Shown: piece by piece, positions 56,961 to 64,000 of the stretch
Layout of the letters: each line of letters starts with the position of its first letter
How positions within the stretch are numbered: the stretch's first letter is position 1
Assembly (NCBI RefSeq): GCF_001659605.2
Contig: NC_035167.2
Coordinates: 5,891,734 to 5,955,733, forward strand
Source: Manihot esculenta
Taxonomy: Eukaryota; Streptophyta; Magnoliopsida; Malpighiales; Euphorbiaceae
Direction: 5' to 3'
DNA length: 64,000 nucleotides
The notes under the pieces: model-generated
Told to the model about the DNA's origin: nothing
Database searches by the model: none
Seen by the model: the letters and a program-made list of their open reading frames with translations, nothing else
Position numbers and translations under genes: made by a program

Positions 56961-59246
56961 TGAAACGACCCGAAAATCAGACCGCTACCGGCGCTAGGAT
57001 CCAGATCGGCTTAAGGTCGCAGGGACCCGTAGCAAGCCTGACATATAACCTGTAAACCTGTATAATCCCATACATGATCAACAACATACATAAAAATTAA
57101 AACTTTTCTTTCCAAATACATCAACCAAACTCAACCTGTGCATATACATTAACATAACATTGATCCCTCTGTGGGATCTCATCAATGCCCCCAATGGGTG
57201 ACATAACATATGTTGAGTTGGTTTACATAAACATCATAAAAATCTCTAAGATCATGTATTAAAAGGGATAGCAACAATCTATGGTCAAGCACACCTCTAA
57301 CATCCATAAACATCATCTCATTACATATCTATACTGATTAAGACATTACATTACAATTTGATCATGTCCATTGCTAGCTATTACATAAACATGACTTCTT
57401 TACTCTATCCGGACTCCTGCTCTATACTGTACCTGCAAGCCTGGGGATAAAGGGAGAGGGGTGAGCTAAAAGCCCAGTAAGCAGAACTATAAAACATATT
57501 AACACTATGCTCTATGAAATGCATCATAACACAGACAATTCACATAAGGGTTGGGTGAACTTGTCACCAATTAGTCCAAGCTAATTCTGTGCCAGGCCGT
57601 AGCATGGAGTCCTGGTCTTCCTGTCATAACATACATTACTTACCATCTCCCCAGGGCCTCCTCTGGGCTCCTGGTCTTCGAGTCCCATAACCGTGTCAGG
57701 CCGTAGAATGGGGTCCTGGTCTTTCCTTACTCTGTGCCAGGCCGTAGAATGGGGTCCTGGTCTTCCTGTCATGGACTAATTGGGTCATCCAATATTCACC
57801 CACATCAACAACAATCGATGCAATGCTGCATATTCGTGAAAACTAATGCAATCATCCTATTGCATAATCATGATGCATGAAACATGATAAAACATTTAAT
57901 TTCTCAATTTAAAAGATTTAGTTTAGTTCCACTCACCTCTGGCTGACTCTAACAACACCGAAGCAGCTGAACTCACTGCTGGGGTCCTTGGTTCATCGGG
58001 TCCGAACCTACACAGGTGGACTCAAATGAGGGACCAAACATACTAGAACATAACTATAAACTACTCCCCAAAAACCCCCTAAAACATCATGAAACAATCA
58101 TAGAAAAACATGCAAAGGAGGCCTGGACAGGGCACTTTCGGCGGCAGGTTCGGCGGCCGAAAGTCCCTCCAGAGCCGAAAGTCAGGTAGGTTCGGCGGCA
58201 CCTTCGGCGGCCGAAACTCCCAGACAGAGACGAAACTCATGCATGTTCGGCGGCACTTTCGGCGGCCGAAACTGCCAGACAGAGATGAAAGTCTCCTTTC
58301 GGGGGCAGGCTTCGGCAGCCGAAAGGCTTGCCTCCCCAGCCATGTTCGGCGGCCGAAAGTCCTTCGGCTACCGAACCTGGTTTCTGCCAAAGGGCAGAAA
58401 CTTGGCTCCCTTTGCACATTTCGCCTCCAAACCTTCCAAACATGCATCAAACCTATTCTACAACACACATACACAAGCATACATGTTCCTAGGGGCCTCA
58501 AACCATCATAAACCCCATCTACAACACATCAAGCAACTCACATTGTTCATGAACACACATTAAACCCATAAACTCCAAAAACATATCCATAACCTATCAT
58601 GCATTTCTAACCCATAGATCTACTTAAAACCTACTTAAAACATGCAATGAGCTTAAGATCGGCTCTTACCTCTTGAAGATCGAGAGAGAGACGACCTAAA
58701 ACTCGGAGTTGGGAGAGATTGGGTTCTTGAATCTCCAAGCTCCAAAACTTTGTTTAAAAGCTCAAATCTTCAAAACAAAGTTAAAACAAATGAAAATCTT
58801 GAAAGATCTAGAGGAAGAACATCAAAGATTGGTGAGGGACGGCGGAGAGCTCACCTTGGCCGAAAATGGGGAAAAAGCTCGCCCGTTTTCGGCTAAGGGG
58901 CCCTTTTATAGTGGCTGGCAAGGCCACGTTCGGGGGCCGAACGTGCCTCCGCATGCATGCCATGTTCGGCGGCCGAACTTGAGGTTCGGCGGCCGAACCT
59001 GGGCTTCCCTCACTTATGCCTTCGGCGGCCTAAGGCACACCCGAAATGCCTGCATGTTCGGCGGCCGAGCCTGAGTTTTCCTCCAATGCTATTTTCATGC
59101 AAAAACTCATTTCCTTTTTACTTAAAACCATGGAATACATTAAAATATTTTATGAAAACATGTTTCTACCCTACTAGAGGCTTCCGACATCCGAGATTCC
59201 ACCGGACGGTAGGAATTCCGATACCGGAGTCTAGCCGGGTATTACA
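56961..59246 (-). repeat. 3' LTR of element O (2286 bp)
   Basis: On the minus strand it runs from TGTAATACCCGG at 59246 to GGGTCGTTTCA at 56961; the end is GTTTCA rather than GTTACA. A TATA box lies at 58903-58910. Dyads at 58965 and 58985 are 20 apart. Minisatellite units (GCCAGGCCGTAGAATGGGGT) are repeated within 57590-57770. Confidence 0.92.
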
Positions 59247-59354
59247 TTCTCCCCTCTTTAAGAACATTCGTCCCCAAATGTTCCTCAACTAGCACATGCA
59301 AGGCATACAACATATCATACACATAAAACACATGAAACATATAAGAAACTAACC

Positions 59355-62300
59355 TTAGAAAAGATAAGAGTACTGCTGGAGCATGGACTCCCGTGTCTCC
59401 CAGGTGCATTCTTCCATATTGTGGTGGTTCCAAAGGACTTTCACCATCGGGATTTCCTTGTTTCTTAGCTTTCTGATCTGGGTGTCTAGGATCCGTACTG
59501 GCTGCTCAACATAGGTGAGATCTTCTTGGATCTCCATATCAGGCTCACTAAGAACCTAGCCCGGATCTGACACGAACTTCCTCAACATGGAAACATGGAA
59601 AACCAGATGGATTCTCTCCATGGAAGCAGGTAAATCCAGCTTGTACGATACATTCCCAATCCTTTGCAGGACTTCAAAGGGTCCGATGTACCGTGGAGCC
59701 AGCTTACCTTTCTTCTCGAAGCGAACCACTCCTTTCATTGGAGACACCTTGAGCAATACCAGATCCCCCTCCTGAAACTCTACTTGCCTTCTGCGGATGT
59801 CTGCATAACTCTTCTATCTGCTTGCAGCAGTCTTGATTCTTTCTCTGATTAAGGGTACCACCCTGCTGGTGATCTCTACTAGCTCAGGCCCTGCTAGGGC
59901 CTTTTCTCCAATTTCTTCCCAGCAAACAGGTGACCTGCACTTCCTTCCATATAAAGCTTCATATGGAGCCATCCCGATGCTAGCATGATGGCTGTTATTG
60001 TAGGCAAACTCCACCAAAGGTAGATGCTGCCTCCAAGAACCGCCAAAGTCCCGCACACACATTCTTAGCATATCTTCTATGGTCTGGATGGTCCTCTCTG
60101 ACTGTCCGTCTGTCTGTGGATGGAAAGCAGTGCTAAAATCCAACCTGGTACCCATGGCATCCTGCAGACTCCGCCAAAACCTGGAGGTGAACTGGGGTCC
60201 TCTATCTGACACTATAGAAACAGGAACCCCATGCAGTCTGACTATCTCATCAACATACACCTGCGCCAACTTGTCCACAGAATAGCCACTCCTGACAGGG
60301 ATGAAGTGAGCAGATTTGGTGAGTCTGTCCACAATCACCCATATGGAGTCCAATCTGTTGGACGTCGCCGGTAACCCCACTACGAAGTCCATAGCTATAT
60401 TCTCCCATTTCCACTCTGGAATAGGTAGCGGGTTAAGCATTCCAGCCGGCTTCTGATGTTCCAGCTTCACCCTTTAACAAACTTCGCAAGCTGACACAAA
60501 CTGTGCCACTTCTCTCTTCATAGCTGGCCACCAATAAACCTTTTTCAGATCTTGATACATCTTGGTGGCTCCGGGGTGAACGCTATATCTTGCATTATGA
60601 GCCTCTCTCATAATGTCTCCTTTTAGTCCTATGTCATCTGGTACACATAAACGACTCCTATAGAGGAGGATCCCCTTGTTGTCGAATCTGAACTCGCTGT
60701 CCTTGCCTGACTGAACAGTCCTGGCAATCTTCACTAACTCTGGGTCCTCATGCTGTTTCTGAGCCACTTGCTCCAGAAACACGGGTGTCACTCTCATCTG
60801 GGCCACTAAAGCACCTGTACCAGACAACTCCAACTGTAGACCTTCATCAATGAGCTTGTAAAACTCCTTCACCACTGGTCTCCTCTCTGTCGTGATGTGG
60901 GATAGACTGCCTAGTGACTTCCAGCTTAGGGCGTCTGCCACGACATTCGCCTTACCCGGATGATACTGAATCTTGCAATCATAGTCACTCAGCAGCTCCA
61001 CCCATCTCCTCTGTCTCAAGTTCAAATCCCTCTGACTCAAGATGTACTGCAGGCTCTTATGATCTGTGAAGATCTCACATTTAACCCCATAGAGGTAGTG
61101 CCTCCACATCTTGAGTGCAAAGATAACGGCTGCCATTTCCAGGTCATGTGTGGGGTAATTCAACTCATGCTTCTTTAGCTGCCTAGAAGCATAAGCAATC
61201 ACCCTTTCATTCTGCATAAGCACACAACCCAATCCCACTCGGGATGCATCACAGAAAACTGTGAAGTCCTCATTGCTAGCTGGCAAAGCTAACACTGGTG
61301 CTGACGTTAACCTCTTCTTAAGCTTTTCAAAACTCTCTTCGCACTGGTCGGTCCACACAAACTTCTAATTCTTCCTGGTCAGTCTAGTCAGAGGAGCTGC
61401 AATCTTTGAGAAGTCCTGGACGAACCTCCTATAGTAACCTGCCAAACCCAAGAAACTCCTAATCTCAGTCACTGAAGTGGGTCTAGGCCAGTTAGCCACA
61501 ACTTCTACCTTCTTGGAGTCTACCTCTATTCCATCTTCTGACACAACATGCCCCAAGAATGAAATGCTCCTCAGCCAGAACTCACACTTAGAGAACTTGG
61601 CATACAAGCCATGTTCCCTCAAGGTCTGTAGAACCAACCTCAGATGATGGGCATGCTCCTCTGCATTCCTGGAATACACCAAGATATCATCTATGAAGAC
61701 AATAACGAAGTGATCCAGGTACTGGCTAAACACTCTGTTCATAAGATTCATGAATGCTGCAGGGGCGTTGGTTAACCCGAACGGCATCACAAGGAACTCA
61801 AAATGCCCATATCTGGTCCTGAAAGCTGTCTTTGGCACATCTTCTTCTCTGATCCTCAGCTGATGATACCCAGATCTCAAATCTATTTTGGAGAAACAAC
61901 CCGCTCCTGCTAGCTGGTCGAATAGATCGTCGATCCTTGGCAATGGGTACCTATTTTTGGTAGTGACTTTGTTCAACTGCCTGTAGTCGATACAAAGTCT
62001 GAGGGATCCATCCTTCTTTCTTACAAACAAAACTGGAGCACCCCAGGGTGAGGTACTCGGTCGGATGAAGCCCTTGTCTACCAGCTCCTGTAACTGCTCC
62101 TTCAACTCTTTCAATTCTGCTGGCGCCATCCTGTAGGGAGGGATAGAGATCGGTCGGGTTCCAGGCATCAGTTCTATCTCGAACTCTATCTCCCTAGCAG
62201 GTGGTAAACCTGGCAGCTCGTCTGGGAACACATCTAAGAACTCTCTAACCACTGGCACCGAGGCGGGCTCTCTAACATGACTGCTAAGCTCTCTCACATG

Positions 62301-64000
62301 AGCCAAATACCCCTGACATCCCCTCCTGAGCAACCTACGAGCTTGAAAAGCTGATATCAGACCTCTAGGTGTACCCCTCCTGTCTCCTTTGAAGACGACC
62401 TCTGAACCTGACTACTTTGTCCCTGCAGTCCAAGGTAGCACCATGGGTAGATAACCAGTCCATCCCTAGAATGACGTCAAAATCTGTCAAATCTAGAACC
62501 ACCAGGTCGGCAGACAAGCATCTTCCCTCAACAAACACAGGACTACACTGGCAGACTGACTCTGCCACTGATGGATCACACTTGGGTCCACTGACCCAGA
62601 GAGGACACTCTAACCCAGAAGTCATCAGACCCAACCTCCCCACGGCTCTCGGTGCAATAAAAGAATGAGATGCACCAGGGTCCATCAAGGCATACACATC
62701 TGAACAACCAATGATTAAGTTACCTGCCACCACGGTGTTAGATGCATCTGCCTCCTGTTGTGTCATTGTGAAGATCTGTGCTGGAGCTGATGGACCTTCA
62801 CCTCTGAAACCCGCTGAAGAAGAGGCTGCCCCTCTCCCTCTACCTCTGCCACTGGCCTGAGTTGTGACTGGAGCTGCTGGCTGCGCTACACTACCTAAAG
62901 CTGTCTGCTGGGACTGTGCCATCGGGACTGCTCTTGGACATTCTCGAGCCATATGCCCCTCCTGACCACATCTGAAGCAGGCGTTCGTCCCAAACCGACA
63001 TACTCCCTTGTGTGGCCTACCACACCTCGCACAAACTGTATTATCAGCACCAGAGCTTGAGCCACTCCCAAATCCCAAACTGGACTTGACTTTGCTCCAG
63101 AACTTGTTCTTCTTACCCTTGGGTTTACCCCATCTCTTACTGCCTGAAGCTGCTGCACTCAGGGTAGAGGGATCTAACCTTCCCCCACCCGGAGTTTTAG
63201 GACCAGAAGGTTGTGCCACTGTCTGCTTAACTGTCCCCTGATCGATGGCACTGGCCTCCATTTTCCTGGCCATATCTACTATGGCATGGAAGCTCTCCTT
63301 GTCCACGGACTGAATCAAGGAGGAATACCTGGAATGAAGTTTCATGACATACCTCCTTGACCTCTTCGAATCTGTATCCAAACTCTGCCCAGCAAAAGGC
63401 AACAGCTCCAAGAATCTGTCGGTGTACTCCTCTACACTCATATCCTCTGTCTGCCTCAACTGTTCAAACTCTATCATTTTCAGCTCCCTTGAACTATCGG
63501 GAAAAGCCCATCCTGCAAACTCGTTCGCGAACTCTTCCCAAGACATGCTGTCCACTCTCGGGTTCACATAATTCTTGAACCACTCTCGTGCCTTCTTGCA
63601 CTTAAGCGTGAACCCAGCCATCTGAATGGCTCTACTATCATCAGCCCCAATCTCCTCTGTGATCACTTTAACCCTTTCAAGATACACAAATGGGTCATCC
63701 CCTTTTTCATACTGAGGAGCACCCAGTTTCATGTAGTCGGTCATCTTGACCTTGCTCCCACTGGCTGAGCTAGGTCTAGAAGGTTGAGTAACTGGGGCTG
63801 CTGGTTCTGTAGGTGGTGGAGGTGGTGCAATATTTTCTAAGGTAAGGTTTGCTGGATTTGGATAGTAAGGTGGGGGTGGATACATTGGGTATTGTGAATA
63901 TGGTGGGTAGTAGGGTGGGTACGGCATCTGTGTGGGATAAGGGGTGAAGCTAGGGTAATCCGATGTACCTCCCATCGAATACCCGGGATTTTGTGAGAAG
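59355..64000 (-). pseudogene. Gag-Pol polyprotein of element O, broken
   Basis: Translation on the minus strand follows element A throughout. Gag with zinc knuckle (CFRCGQEGHMARECP) and protease ([11 protein letters not shown]) lie in 62365-64000. Reverse transcriptase (FIDDILVYS) lies in 61365-62333, RNase H and the integrase zinc site in 60474-61358, and the integrase core in 59814-60470. The C-terminal part and chromodomain follow to 59355. Lesions: a 17-base deletion near 62400 between two TCAGAG words shifts the frame after the protease, and in-frame stops lie at 61365-61367, 60474-60476, 59814-59816 and 59556-59558. Three of these replace glutamine codons of element A. Gag starts to the right of the window. 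Confidence 0.93.

Larger units (their letters stand above)
56961..64000 (-). mobile_element. Ty3/gypsy element O (minus strand, runs off window)
   Basis: From right to left: gag, protease, reverse transcriptase, RNase H, integrase and chromodomain, then a purine tract (59247-59261), then the 3' LTR at 56961-59246. It is the same family as A. The 5' end and 5' LTR are outside the window. Confidence 0.93.

Noticed and set aside
58079..58511. Long overlapping open frames in LTR O (133-140 residues)
   Set aside because: The stop-poor dyad array produces open frames on both strands; there are no conserved starts or domains.

Overview
This window looks like plant nuclear DNA: an AT-rich background packed with LTR retrotransposons around one intron-containing gene. 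The single recognisable host gene (45095-48597, +) is a six-exon homologue of the Golgi pectin methyltransferases CGR2/CGR3. Gene structure and codon content fit a eudicot. A woody Euphorbiaceae genome (cassava or rubber-tree type) is a guess that the sequence alone does not prove. I see no bacterial features, rRNA or CRISPR, and no tRNA gene was recognised.

Region 1-22072 is a stack of retrotransposons. From the left come the almost complete chromovirus-like Ty3/gypsy element A (1-7691), then the right-hand halves of two relatives, B (7692-10427) and C (10428-14620). Next is the left-over 5' end of a fourth relative, D, on the minus strand (14621-17471), and then the 3' part of a Ty1/copia element E (17472-22072), which also holds a solo LTR (F) with a perfect 5-bp target duplication. 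The simplest reading is A inside B inside C inside D inside E, with the matching left halves beyond the window.

Region 22073-31142 is AT-rich intergenic DNA. It holds two non-autonomous DNA transposons with clear target duplications: a hAT-like element at 24484-24950 and a Mutator-like element at 27998-28617. A solo LTR (G) follows. Region 31143-43778 is mostly old copia material. It includes a minus-strand copia (P) whose LTR is split at its TATA box by solo LTR H, which is itself split by solo LTR I. P has a rearranged interior with long inverted arms. Beyond it lie a 60-bp minisatellite, an unrecognised 244-residue reading frame and a decayed plus-strand copia (K).

Region 43779-49473 carries the CGR2/3-like gene with a small inverted-repeat transposon in its fourth intron. 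Solo LTR L (49474-51692) follows, then about 3.9 kb of AT-rich and low-complexity DNA. The right end (55562-64000) is an old LTR fragment (M) interrupted by a minus-strand gypsy element (O), whose polyprotein carries four stop codons and a 17-base deletion and runs off the window.

All the gypsy LTRs (about 2.1-2.3 kb, TGTAA...TTACA) belong to one family. They share two striking features: dyads of the form TTCGGC-N-GCCGAA set 20 bp apart just upstream of the TATA box, with a second dense array about 500 bp downstream, and a small tandem repeat at a fixed LTR position whose sequence and copy number differ from LTR to LTR.
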